Shown: positions 35,866 to 47,230, counted from the stretch's first letter. The stretch: DNA of 64,000 bases from Aedes albopictus (GCF_035046485.1 NC_085138.1:431073265-431137264), one strand, 5' to 3'. The notes: generated from the letters alone by a model not told the origin. Made by a program: numbers and translations.

Positions 35866-37560
35866 TTTCAGGGATTCCTCCAGGATTTTTTTGCAAGAAT
35901 TCCCCCAGGGATTCTTCCAAGTAATTCTCTAGAAATTCCTCTAATGATGCCTCCAGGAATTCCTCAAGAGGTTACTTAAGTATTACCCCAAGAATCCCTT
36001 CAGAAAGTCCTCCAGGAATTGATCCAGGAACTCCCATAGGAAATCCTCAGAAATTACTTCCGCAATTCCTTCAGGAATTCCTCCTGGAATTCCTCCAAAA
36101 ATTCCTCTGGGAATTCCTCTAGAAATTTCTCTTGGATTTTCTTCAGAAATTTCTCTTGGAGTTTCTTCAGAAGTTTCTTTTGGAATTTCTTCAGAAATTC
36201 CTCCATTAACTGCTTCCAGAATTTCTCTCGAGATTCCTCCAGGAATTCATTCAAGAATTTTTCCAGGGATAGTTCCAAGGAATTTCCACAAAAATTCCTT
36301 TACAGATTAATCCAAGAATTCTTCCTGGGATTCCGCAAGGAATTTATCCAGAACTTCCTGCAGGAATTTGTCCAGAATTTTCCAGGCATTCCTCCTGTGG
36401 TTTCTCCAGAAATTGCTTCAGGGATTCCTCCAGGGATTTTTGAAAGAATTTTCCCAGGGATTCTTCCAAGTAATTCTCTAGAAATTCCTCTAATGATGCC
36501 TCCAGGAATTCCTCAAGAGGTTACTTAAGTATTACCCCAAGAATCCCTTCAGAAAGTCCTCCAGGAATTGATCCAGGAACTCCCATAGGAAATCCTCAGA
36601 AATTACTTCCGCAATTCCTTCAGGAATTCCTCCTGGAATTCCTCCAAAAATTCCTCTGGGAATTCATCTAGAAATTTCTCTTGGATTTTCTTCAGAAATT
36701 TCTCTTGGAGTTTCTTCAGAAGTTTCTTTTGGAATTTCTTCAGAAATTCCTCCATTAACTGCTTCCAGAATTTCTCTCGAGATTCCTCCAGGAATTCATT
36801 CAAGAATTCTTCCAGGGATAGTTCCAAGGAATTTCCACAAAAATTCCTTTACAGATTAATCCAAGAATTCTTCCTGGGATTCCGCAAGGAATTTATCCAG
36901 AACTTCCTGCAGGAATTTGTCCAGAACTTTCCAGGCATTCCTCCTGTGGTTTCTCCAGAAATTGCTTCAGGGATTCCTCCAGGGATTTTTGAAAGAATTT
37001 TCCCAGGGATTCTTCCAAGTAATTCTCTAGAAATTCCTCTAATGATGCCTCCAGGAATTCCTCAAGAGGTTACTTAAGTATTACCCCAAGAATCCCTTCA
37101 GAAAGTCCTCCAGGAATTGATCCAGGAACTCCCATAGGAAATCCTCAGAAATTACTTCCGCAATTCCTTCAGGAATTCCTCCTGGAATTCCTCCAAAAAT
37201 TCCTCTGGGAATTCCTCTAGAAATTTCTCTTGGATTTTATTCAGAAATTTCTCTTGGAGTTTCTTCAGAAGTTTCTTTTGGAATTTCTTCAGAAATTCCT
37301 CCATTAACTGCTTCCAGAATTTCTCTCGAGATTCCTCCAGGAATTCATTCAAGAATTCTTCCAGGGATAGTTCCAAGGAATTTCCACAAAAATTCCTTTA
37401 CAGATTAATCCAAGAATTCTTCCTGGGATTCCGCAAGGAATTTATCCAGAACTTCCTGCAGGAATTTGTCCAGAACTTTCCAGGCATTCCTCCTGTGGTT
37501 TCTCCAGAAATTGCTTCAGGGATTCCTCCAGGGATTTTTGAAAGAATTTTCCCAGGGATT
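35866..37560. repeat. 549-bp higher-order triplication
   Basis: The marker CTAATGATGCCTCCAGGAAT starts at 35941, 36490 and 37039, exactly 549 bp apart. The copies differ at only a few positions (for example CCTCTAG versus CATCTAG). A partial fourth copy begins near 37500 and diverges after 37580. The near identity contrasts with the degenerate 12-bp background, so this is a recent segmental amplification. Three 74-codon minus-strand frames repeat with it. Confidence 0.92.
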
Positions 37561-39728
37561 CTTCCAAGAATTTCTCTAGAAATTTCTCTAAGGATTCCTC
37601 TAGGAATTTTTCAAGAGGTTTCTTTAGAAATGTCTCCTGGGAGTTTCTCCATGGACTCATCCCGGGATTTCTCCAGCAATTCATCGGGAGTTCTTCTAGA
37701 AACTCCAAACTCCACTAGATTGCTCCCAGAATTCTTCTGAAAACTCCATCAGGATATCATCTAGAAATGTATCCAGAGATTAATCCAGGCATTAGTCCAG
37801 GAATTTCTCCAGGGATTTTTTAAGGAAATTCCCCAGGGTATCCTCCAGGGATTTCTTAAGGAATTTCTCGAGAGATTCCTCCAGGAATTTATCCAGGGGT
37901 TACTCCAGGCATTACTCCAGAAGTTCTTCCAGAGATTTCTATAGGGATTCCTCCAGGCATTAATCCAGGATTCCTTCAGAAATTACTACCGCAATTTTTC
38001 CAAGAATTTATCTAGAAAATCCTCCAGGGATTCATTTAGAAATTACCCCAAAAATTCCTCCCGGAGTTTATCCAAGAAAATTTCCAATAATTCTTCCTGG
38101 GATTCCTGAATGGTTTCCTCCTGAGATATCTCTAGGAATTCCTTCAAATATTTTTTCAGGAATCCTCCAGGGAATCCTGTAGGGATTCTTTTAAAAATTT
38201 CCCCACAAATTCTTTCTGGAATTTATTCAAGAATTATTCCAGGTATTCCTCCTGGCATTCTTCCAGGATTTCATCCAGGTATTTCTCCAGGGACTCCTCC
38301 AGGAGTTCTACCACGAATTTCACCAAAAATTACCCCAGGTATTTCTTCAGGAATACTTTCGGTAATTTATCCAGGAATGGATCCAGGAATTTCTTCGGAA
38401 ATTCGTGCAGCAATTCCTTCAGGAATTGTTCCAGGAATTCCTCCAGAAATCCTTCCAGGGTTTCCCTCAAGAATTAATCCAGGAATTTCTTCTCCGAGGT
38501 TTCCTCTACACATTCCTCCAGGAATTATATCATGGAATCCTCCAGAAATTCCTCCGATGATTTCTCCAGTAATTCTTCCAGAAATTCCTTCTGAAATTGC
38601 TCCTGTAAGTCCTCCAGAAATTCCTCTGGAAATTTCTCCTGGAACTCCATTAGAAATTCCTCTCAGAATTCCTCTAGGAATTTCTCTAGGAATTTCTTTA
38701 GGAATTTCTCTATGAATATTTTAAGAAATTTCTCCATGGACTCCTTCCAGAATTCCTCTAGAGATTCTTCCAGGAATTCATTGAAGGATTCCTCAAAGAA
38801 TTGATTAAGGGATTCCTCCTGGAATTCATCCATGAATAGTTCCATGGAATTTCCCCAAGATTTCCTATAAAGATTTGTCCAGAAATTCCTCCTGAAATTC
38901 CACCAGGAACTTGTCCGAAAGTTCCTCCAGGAATCCCTCCTAAGGTTCCTCCAGAAATTTGTTTCAGGGATTTCTCCAGGGTTCTTTCCAAGAATATCTC
39001 CAGGGATTCCTTCAAGAATTTTTGTAGAATTTTCTCTAAGAAATTTTGCGGGAATTCTTTATGAGGTTTCTTCAGAAATACTCCAGGAATTCCTTCAGAA
39101 AGTCCTTCAGGAATTCATATAGGAATTCCTTCAGGAACTTCTCAGAAATTACTACCGCAGTGTCTCCAGGGGCTCCTCAAGAAATTCCACCAAGATTTAC
39201 CGTAGGTATTTCTTCAGAAATTCCTCCAGGAATTTCTTCAGAAATTGATCCAGGAATCCCTCCAGGAATTTCTTCGGAAATTCCTGCAGCATTCCTCCAG
39301 GAATTTCTGCAGGAAATCCTTTAGAGGTTGCTTCCGATATTCTTTCAGGAGATTCTTCAGGAAATTCTATAGGAATTTTTCCAAGGGATTCCTCTGGAAA
39401 TTCTTTCAGGTTTCCTCTAGGAATAAATCCATGAATTTCAACTCCACGGATTCCTCTAGAAATCCGTCCAGGAGTTATTTCACGGGTTCTTCTAGAAATT
39501 CCACCAGGAATTCCTCCAAGAATATACCAGAAATTCCTGCAGGGATTCCTCTAAGGATTCTTCCGTGAGATTCCTCCAAGAATTCCTCCTGGAATTCCTC
39601 CAGAAATTCCTCTGGGAATTCTTCTAGAAATTTATCTTAGAATTTCATCAGAAATTTCTCTAATGCTCCAGGCATTACTCCAGGAACTTCTCCAGGGATG
39701 CCTCCTTCAGAAATTTATCCATTAACTT

Positions 39729-39780
39729 TGGAGCCAAGGGCTGAAAGTCTCTTTAAAAAAGACAAATCAATCAATCAATC
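39729..39780 (+). mobile_element. Retroelement 3' tail inside block 3
   Basis: GAGCCAAGGGCTGAAAGTCT then CTTTAAAAAAGACAAATC and CAATCAATC match the tail at 4405-4460. It is flanked by a direct repeat of CCATTAACTTT (39719-39729 and 39779-39789), which supports a retroposition target duplication and a very short insertion. Confidence 0.65.
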
Positions 39781-41362
39781 CATTAACTTTTCCAGGGAAA
39801 CCGCCAGGAATTTGTCCAAAAAAAATTCTAGGATTTCCTCCAGAAATCCATCTTGGAATTGCTGAGAAAATTTGCTTATGATTTCACAAAAAAAAAAATG
39901 TGCCTATGATGCTTCGTTCTTTGATTTTTCAAAGTAGGTGGTGTCTGTGGAAAACGTTTGATTTTCACTGGAGTTTTCCGGAAAATTAGGCGACCCTGAT
40001 TTTTTTCAATTTAGTTTTTCAAATATAAATGATCCCTACCTAATTTCATTAACCTTCAGAAACTTCATACCAATTTGTACGATAATGAAAAATCCCCTAA
40101 TGCTCCAAGCATTAGTCCAGGAACTTTTCCAGAGATTCCGCATGGAATTTTTCCAGAAGGTTCTCCCGGATATCCTCCAGAAATACATCTAGGAACTCCT
40201 CCTGTGATTTATTGAAGAATTCCTCTAAGGATTCCTCCAGGAATGCATCCAGAAATTGCTCCAAGGATTCATCTAAAAAATTTTCTAGTAATTTCTACAG
40301 GGATTTCTGATGCGGATTCTTCAGATTTTTTTTCCTGAAATTCCTAGCATAATTGCTTTTCGGATTCCTCCAGGAATTCATCCAGGGATTCCTCCAGGTA
40401 TACTTTCACTAATTACTCCAGGGATTCCTGCACGTATTGCTCCGAGAATTCTTGTAATGATTTCTTCCGGAATTTCTCTCCGAATTTTTTTTTAATTTCT
40501 TCAGCGGTTAGTTAAAAAATTACAGTTTTCCGTTCATAATGTTTTTCAGGGATTAACCCCAGGGTTTTTTTTAGGATTACTTGTAGATTTTTTAAATAAT
40601 TTGAAGGATTTCTAGAGGAATTCCTCCAGCGATTTGTATTGAAATTCTTTTAGATAATTTTAGAGGGACATAGAAGCCAAGAAATTCTCCAAGAAGTCAT
40701 CCAGGAATTCTTTCACAATTATCTCATGAATACCAAGTCTTCTACAAGTCCAATCATGAATACCTTCAAACTTACGATTACATTTTGCAGCACCAGCTTT
40801 TAAATATATTAAAACTTCCTCAATGACCATTCGAATTTGTGCGTTGTTTGATAGACGCAAAAATACCCCTGGCCCACGAAGTATAAGAAATTAATAGTGA
40901 CCGACTAGAAATCACCTCCAGCATGGTTTTAATGAATACACTCGCGTTTACGCTTCAGCTACGTACATCTATTCTCACTAGGAATTTACAAACTTTTGCT
41001 GGAATTCCATTGCAAATTCAACCAGAGCTTTTTCCCACATGATACTTGATTTCCATAAAGAATCACTTAACCATATTTTGCAGTAATGCTGCTAGAAAAT
41101 TCAAAGATTCTTAAAGATACCCATCCAGGAATTCCTGGAAATTATCATTAAGATTTAATTTCTCAGCGATTTAAAAACGAAGATGTACAAAGTATTGCTT
41201 TTTATATAATTCTGATTATATAATATTTCCAAACAAAACTAACTTATTACATAGACCATTTTGGACAATGATCTTGTAAAGAGTGACAAGTTGAGAATTG
41301 TCTCCAATAACTGTAAATTTAAACACATATTATGCCAAATAAATTTCTATTACTGTACGTGC

Positions 41363-41548
41363 AGTTGAAACCCGGAATTTTCGACTAGCGAAGTTGGATT
41401 TTTCTCCAAATCCGTGCGTCGGACCTAACTTCGGAAGTGGTGCGCTGTATAGCTGTTTGCTATACAGCGCACCACTTCCGAAGTTAGATCCGACGCACAG
41501 ATTTGGAGAAAAATCCAACTTCGCTAGTCGAAAACTCCGATTTTCAAC
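41363..41548. repeat. Near-perfect 185-bp palindrome
   Basis: The arms of about 85-90 bp pair almost without mismatch around the loop GCTGTTTG near 41455. Each contains GACTAGCGAAGTTGGATTTT then TCTCCAAATC and GCACCACTTCCGAAGTTAG. Ends are GTTGAAA/TTTCAAC-like. It is a foldback or MITE inside the hAT-like element. Confidence 0.85.
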
Positions 41549-41849
41549 TAAATTGAGAATATAGATCTATGTTTGTCACCACGACAGTGGTTTTCAGATT
41601 TTTTTCTAATTTCCATACATAAAGTCATGAAAAATTTCTGGGGGGGGCCTGGCGGATTCTGGGGGGGGCCTGGCCCCCCTGGCCCCCCCTCTAGTTACGC
41701 CAATGGTTGATGGTCACACAATTCATTCGATTGAGTGAGCTTCAGCCTACAAAATTAGTTCTATTTTGTGTGAAATTTAACGTGACTATTTTATGAGTTG
41801 CAGAAAATCCGATCTGGAGCTCAAAGAGTTTTATGGTGCCCAAATTTCC

Positions 41850-41931
41850 ATGCATAAAAATAAATTGGTATTGGTATGTTACGATTTGGATCGAGAACGG
41901 GTTAACAAATTAACGTAATTCTTCTACTAAT
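41850..41931 (+). mobile_element. Helitron-like repeat, left part, interrupted
   Basis: CATAAAAATAAATTGGTATT then GGTATGTTACGATTTGG and GAGAACGGGTTAAC match the copy at 3967-4020. It is cut by the transposon at 41932 and resumes at 45135. Confidence 0.6.
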
Positions 41932-43305
41932 GGGTCATTCCATATGAAGTGACCGAGAAAAAGTAAAAACGTGTTATCGACCATCACGGATTTTGACCAA
42001 ATTCTGTTGCAATGTTTGTCTAAATGGAGGAAGAAAAAATCCAAATTTTGGTGCCGATCGAATCACCCCTCGGCCCGTGGCAGCACCCCTCGTCTATGCC
42101 AATACAAGAAAAATCTAAGTTTTCCCATCCTTTCCTAAATTTATAGCTTTGAAACTATTACATATACACATTTTTGACCTTCAGCTTTTTTGAAGAAAAT
42201 TGTTAGAGGAATCCAGGAAAAATATTATTTTTCCTTTACAGTGTTGCCAAACATGTTATTTTTCAATTTTAAAATTTTAAATCGATTTTTCGTCGAATGA
42301 GTATATTTTGATATTGAAAATTTTGATTCCATCGTGTTTATCAGACATTTTCCTGTCAAAAAAGCTTAACTCCTCGAGGTCTTTTTCGTCGTTCCAGAGA
42401 TACGGCGTTTTTAAACTTGGAAAACGTTTTTATCTAATATATCAAAATAGTCCAACTTACAAGTTTCGCTAAGAAAACATTATTCGATGCAATTTAAAGC
42501 CGATTTGGGCTGATTTTGACCAAGGGGAATAGATAACTATGTAAAAATAATAATATGACAGTGTTGCCAGTTTATCATTTATGGGTTTATTAGAATGAAT
42601 AACAATAAATTGCTTAAGTTTCAAATTTATGTATTTTAATAATTATTTCAATTGACATTCTACCTATGTAAACATTAATGTTGACGAAAGTGTTGCCAAA
42701 CATTTTTATTTTATTGTAAAAATCAAAACAACTTTTGTATCTAATCAAATTATCAAACAAGAATAATAAATTCCTTTTTTACAATTCTATTACTACTGAC
42801 AACACTGAACCTTAACAGTTTTCGATTGGTGTGCAGATTTTTATTCATCAGATAAACCTTTAATAGGAGCAGTGGTAAACTTGAATGTTCACTGGTTCAG
42901 AATTACGAAAAAACATTCTGGATGACATGTCATGCCTTAGCGTGCAAGTTGCTATTCATTTTTTTTCTCTTTTTATCCATTGTTTTGAACTTGTACGGAG
43001 AAAGAAAAGTTAACTTTTCCCAAAAGTGAGCTCAATTTACCCAACCTTGAGATGGGCAATTTTCATTAACTCGCACACAGACAGAGAATCTAGAGTAGAA
43101 GTTCTTTTTACCCAACCGCCAGTTCAAATTACTCAACTATCGATACTATCTCACTTACTCATTTTTGGCTTCCCGCATCGAACTATAAAGCTGAGTTGTT
43201 TTGTTCTTTTTTTTACTAAAAAAAGCGAATCAGAGAGGATACAAAAAGAACTCAAAAGTTAGTTTAAAAGTAAAATTTTCATGAAAAGGATTTTGGATTT
43301 CCCGT

Positions 43306-43625
43306 CGAGTTACATTGTTTCGCTACAGCACATGAAAAAGGACCAAGTGACGGATTAGATGGCACATTTAAAAGACTAGCAACCCGGGTGTGCGTACAAG
43401 GTGTAACTATTCAGGCACCTAAACAACATTAAGATTGTGCATTGGAGAATTGCTTGCTAAATTTAGTTTTTCTTCTTGTTATGGAATCGAAGAAAGAGAA
43501 TGAGATTTTGAAGGATCGTTCTGAAGCAGCATTATCTATTACTGGTATAAGAGATGTACATGCCACAGCTCCTTCTGGTACCGATTCAATCATAAGAAAA
43601 ATATTTTCCAGCCGAATTTTCGGAG
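43306..43625 (+). pseudogene. Decayed fragment of the same transposase family
   Basis: 43312-43434 reads LHCFATAHEKGPSDGLDG then TFKRLATRV, matching HFFATSHGKGPCDAIGG then TLKRMAKRA in the 29952-31376 protein. After a frame shift near 43440, a second stretch (VMESKKENEILKDRSEAAL then ITGIRDVHA) matches the C-terminal region with VSTEQY...IPGTQKFHS. The GKG glycine and GG pair are mutated and no upstream domain survives. The nested MITE begins 49 bp downstream. Confidence 0.75.
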
Positions 43626-43673
43626 TCGTTGTTCAAAAAATTAGCGCAAAAAACACGCACACACAAGTCTGTA

Positions 43674-43969
43674 CACTGAAAGACGGCTTGCGGTTGAAAT
43701 TGCTATTCTGCAGGGTCAATTTAAATACACAACGCCAAATTTGTACGGGGTGAGTTTCGTTTCAATTCAACAGATTAATGTCTCTTTTGGCCACCGGATT
43801 CAAACCAAGAACCTTGAGATCACCAGGCTACCACTCGGCTATCGAACCGGTTGCTATGAAAGGAAACAAAACACACACAAGAAGCGTTTGTGGGTCGATG
43901 ATCACGTTTTACCATGGTAAATTTTAAAACATCTTTATGCTGGTCATTGCCGCAAGCCGTCTTTCAGTG
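43674..43969. mobile_element. TA-flanked MITE carrying a tRNA-like segment
   Basis: Perfect 20-bp inverted ends CACTGAAAGACGGCTTGCGG are flanked by TA (43672-43673 and 43970-43971), as for Tc1/mariner-type elements. The element is 296 bp, has no coding capacity and contains the tRNA-like sequence listed next. Confidence 0.88.
43786..43852 (-). tRNA. tRNA-like segment (probably not functional)
   Basis: On the minus strand the segment contains GATAGCCGAGTGGTAGCCTG (A-box-like) and then GGTTTGAATCC (B box) at tRNA spacing. The acceptor stem is weak or absent and the middle cannot be folded with confidence into an anticodon arm, so no isotype is given. It probably reflects a tRNA-derived sequence captured in the MITE. 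Confidence 0.35.
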
Positions 43970-44049
43970 TAACAAAATAAAGAAATTACAGGGCAATGTG
44001 TGCATATCTGAAACAATCATTTTTTCGATGAAATAAATTGAGCGGCACA

Positions 44050-44190
44050 CTCGTTTTGGATATATGCTTCAAGAGTATTTTATTTTATCAGAATAATTTC
44101 ACGCCAATCGGTTCAGTAGTTCCCGAATCTATAGGGCTCAGACAGACTGACAGACAGAAATTCATTTTATATATATAAATATTGATATAC
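44050..44190 (-). mobile_element. Helitron-like 5' end fragment
   Basis: CACGCCAATCGGTTCAGTAG then GGGCTCAGACAGACTGACAG and ATTCATTTTATATATATAAA is, on the minus strand, the A/T-rich 5' end type of Helitron-like elements. It is similar to the end near 28258. The copy is partial. Confidence 0.45.
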
Positions 44191-45134
44191 CCATATTTGA
44201 TGAACTGGCAACACTGTCACATTTTCTTTTTCGTGTTCTTTATTTACTTATTCTTAATCAGTTCAAAGGGAATTGCACCTGATTTCATATGAAAAATCGT
44301 TTTTTTAAGATTCGGTTTAATACAAAAGTAACAAAAGTATAAAAATCAGTTTTTTTTACAAGAAGCAATGTTATATTTGGCAACACTTTCGTAAAAATAA
44401 TGTTTCAATAGATAGAATAACAAATAAAATTAGTATATTGAGTTTAGATAGATACATTTTAAACTTGAACTATATATTCTTATTTATTACACATAGTTGA
44501 AAAACTGGCAACACTGCCACATTTTTTTCACGCAATTTTCTGCTTACCTTGGTCTAAATCAGCCCAAACCATCTTTAAATTGCATCGAATAATGTTTTCT
44601 AAGCGAACTTGCAAGTTTAACTATTTTGATATAGGTATTAAAGAAAACCGTTTTCCATGTTTAAAAACGCTGTATCTCTGAAACGGCCAAAAAGACCTCG
44701 GGGAGTTAAGCTTTATCGATTGGAAAATGTCTGATAAACACGATGGAATCAAAATTTTTGAAATCAAAATATACTCATTCGACGAAAAATCGATTCAAAA
44801 TTTTAAAATTGAAAAATAACATGTTTGGCAACACTGTAAAGGAAAAATAATATTTTTCCTGGATTCCTCTAACAATTTTCTTCAAAAAAGCTGAAGGTCA
44901 AAAATGTGTATGCGTAATAGTTTCAAAGCTATAAATTTAGAAAAGGACGGAAAAACTTGGATTTTTCTTGTATTGGCAAAGACGAGGGGTGCTGCCACGG
45001 GCCGAGGGGTGATTCGATCGGCACCAAAATTTGGATTTTTTCTTCCTCCATTTAGACAAACATTCCAACAAAATTTGGTCAAAATCCGTGAAGGTCGATA
45101 ACACGCGGTGTGTACACTTGGTTTGGAATGACCC

Positions 45135-45240
45135 TAATGTATTCGTGCAGGGCTCCAAAAAATATAAAAATATAAAGGGAAAATTTGATGCTTCAATTTT
45201 GGGGCGTTTTTCCCCCAACCTATGCACATGTCATAAAGCA
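45135..45240 (+). mobile_element. Helitron-like repeat, right part
   Basis: ATTCGTGCAGGGCTCC then AAAAATAT...AAAGGGAAAA continues the repeat cut at 41931, matching 4047-4105 of the copy at 3958. Confidence 0.55.
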
Positions 45241-45679
45241 GTAGGGTGCCGTCCACATATTACGTAACATTCCTTGGGAAGGGTGGAGTACGGCCGAGCG
45301 TTACGTTTTAAGCCATACAAAAATTTAAGGATTTACATACAAAAAAAAGTTACGGAGGGGAAAGGGGGTTTCGAAAAATGTCGATTATAGCGTTACGGCC
45401 GTGTTCTTTTCCAATCTAAATCAAAATTTGCTCACCTGGAAATGTTTTTCATGTTTATTTCTTTCGAAATATTTTTCACCTAACTTATGAAAATGGTGTA
45501 TGAAAAATAAAGCCTAATTTTTATCATCAAAAAAATATAACTCTATAATGTTTGTTGGATTGAAAAGATTTATTTATAGATTGCAATTATATACACTCCT
45601 GATCTATAGTTTGAGGTCACTCCCTCAAAAATATGTTATTTTTTAGACTCATTCTCCGCCAATTTGCGTCCGATTTCAA

Positions 45680-47230
45680 AACCCTAGATCTCATTCAAAA
45701 GATAATAAGTCAAAGAAACTCTAAACATAATTAAAAAAAATCAAAAATATTTGTATGTGAACTAAAGTTAAAGTTGCCAAATTTGCTTAAAAATGAATAT
45801 AAACTTACGGCAGTGTCGCTGAAAATTGGGTAGACCAATTTTTAAGATAAGAGCGGTGATATAACACAGAACAACTTTTTTTTGTCTCAAGAGCAGACTT
45901 ATGTGTTCCTGACAGATTTTGAGCCGCTGAATCCGAATCTGGGCTCAGATTTGATCCAGCACGTCACAATTTTGAGCTATATTTCAATTTATAGGGCAAA
46001 ATATGCGATTTTGGGCTTTTTTGAATGCCAGCCATTTAGCATGGACATATTTTTTTTTAAATCAAAAGGTAAATTAATCAATTAACATCTATATTAACGA
46101 CTCATGCAAAATATTTCGTTTTACCAAATCGAATTTGATAGTTTTAAGCGAATAAAGTTGAGTACGGTATTTTCCATACAAGCGACTCTTCAAAAGTAGC
46201 AAATCTATCAAATTTAATTTGATAAAACAAAATATTTTGCATGAGTCGTTAATAAAGATGTTAGTTGACCAATTTACCTTGTGATTGCTTAGAAAAAATA
46301 TTTCCATGCTTAATGGCTGGCAGTCAAAAAAGCCCAAAATCGCATATTTTGCCCTATAAATTAAGGTATAGCTCAAAATTGTGACGTGCTGGAGCAAATC
46401 TGAGCCCGGATTCGGATTCAGGGGCCCAATATCTGTCAGAGACATCAAGTTTGCTTTTGAAACAGACCAAAAGTTAATTTTTGTTACGCTGTGTAACCTA
46501 TTTCCTATTAGCTTCCAATTGCTTTTTACCGAACTTAGCTAAAAAACTTGAAAAAAAGTTATTAAGTAAATTAGCTCTTGATGTCATCGACCCAAAGTTT
46601 GGGGTCACCCCTCAAAATGATGTATCGGCCAAAAGTTTGGGGTCAAAATAGTAAAACATGGAAAAGTGATTTGTTGATGTCTTTGTCATTTCTCATTCAA
46701 TTTTAATTCTTCTTGGCTTATTTGAAACATAATGAATGGTACTTACTACATAGACACTGAACCACACATATTTGTTAAAATTAACATACTTAAACTTAGC
46801 ATAAAATTGCCTCATTTTTTTAATGTCGTGAAATGTATTAACTTTACATACTATTTTTATATATAAAAATCGTTGAATGTTTTTCGAAAGTGACCCTAAA
46901 CTTTTGGCTGATACATCACAATGAGGGGTGACCCCAAACTTTTGGTCGATGACATCAAGAGTTAATTTACTTAATAACTTTTTTCCTAGATTTTTTAGCT
47001 AAGTTCGACAAAAAGCAGTTGAAAGCTAACAGAAAATAGGTTATATTACCGCTCTCATATTAAAATTTGGTTGACCCAATTTCCAGCGAAACTGCCGTAA
47101 GTTTATATTCATTTTTTAGAAAATTTGACAACTTTGGATCAAGTTTACATACAAATAATGTTGTTATGTTTCACCTTAATCATGTACAAAGTTACTTTGA
47201 GTTATTATCTTTTGAATAAAAAAACATGCT
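45680..47230. repeat. Compound palindrome of nested inverted repeats
   Basis: The outer arms 45680-45870 and 47040-47230 pair (TATAAACTTACGGCAGTGTC with the complement of AAACTGCCGTAAGTTTATA). Inside, 45870-46140 pairs with 46215-46490, and a block with GATGTCATCGACC and GGGGTCACCCCTCA at 46500-46640 pairs with 46890-47040. A further direct copy of the 46215-46490 block follows at 47230-47530. The order is A-B...B'-C...C'-A'-B'. No coding capacity; frames such as 46089-46448 minus are inside the repeats. Confidence 0.8.

Larger units (their letters stand above)
34150..40660. repeat. 12-bp GGAATTCC-type repeat block 3
   Basis: About 6.5 kb of degenerate 12-bp units. Consensus examples are GGAATTCCTCCA, GGAATTTCTTCA and GAAATTCCTCCA. 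Because 12 is a multiple of 3, long frames appear on both strands: plus gives four-residue steps like GIPP/EISS, minus gives EEFL-type steps. Higher-order structure includes a 549-bp triplication. Interruptions include the SINE at 34570 and a retroelement tail at 39729. Period and palindromic GGAATTCC core are shared with blocks 1 and 2. Confidence 0.9.
33974..41705. mobile_element. 7.7-kb hAT-like non-autonomous element, GTTGATGG TSD
   Basis: Perfect 15-bp inverted ends CATTGGCGTAACTAG lie at 33974 and 41705. They are flanked by the 8-bp direct repeat GTTGATGG (33966-33973 and 41706-41713). Just inside both ends are G/C-rich tracts (GGGGGGGCCTG). An 8-bp duplication with ends starting CA fits hAT. 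No transposase is present. Nearly all the interior is a 12-bp repeat block, with a nested SINE and two hairpins. Most non-autonomous hAT elements are well under 2 kb, so the size is unusual. Confidence 0.9.
41932..45134 (+). mobile_element. Second transposon of the same architecture, TAAT TSD
   Basis: The ends GGGTCATTCCA and TGGAATGACCC are flanked by TAAT at 41928-41931 and 45135-45138. The inverted arms of about 650-680 bp (41932-42610 with 44450-45134) share CCTCGGCCCGTGGCAGCACC and CAAACATGTTATTTTTC. Between the arms are a decayed transposase piece (43306-43625) and a nested MITE (43674-43969). The GGGTCATTCCA end is a type I associate with Sola-like elements, by recall only. Confidence 0.88.

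Noticed and set aside
36054..37376. Three 74-codon minus-strand frames rich in EEFL/KKFL that look like coiled coils
   Set aside because: They recur with the 549-bp unit and come from the 12-bp period; codon content is dictated by GGAATTCC units on both strands.
38377..38715. 112-codon plus-strand frame with GIPPEIP steps, resembling an elastic or silk-like protein
   Set aside because: It is the plus-strand reading of the same 12-bp repeats; neighbouring frames give similar products.
43786..43852. Functional tRNA gene
   Set aside because: A and B boxes are present but no convincing acceptor stem or anticodon arm; it lies inside a MITE.
46089..46448. 119-codon minus-strand frame with LTDIGPLNPNPGSDLLQHV
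   Set aside because: The same reading recurs at 45882 and 47285 because it lies in an inverted repeat; no start, domain or splice context supports a gene.
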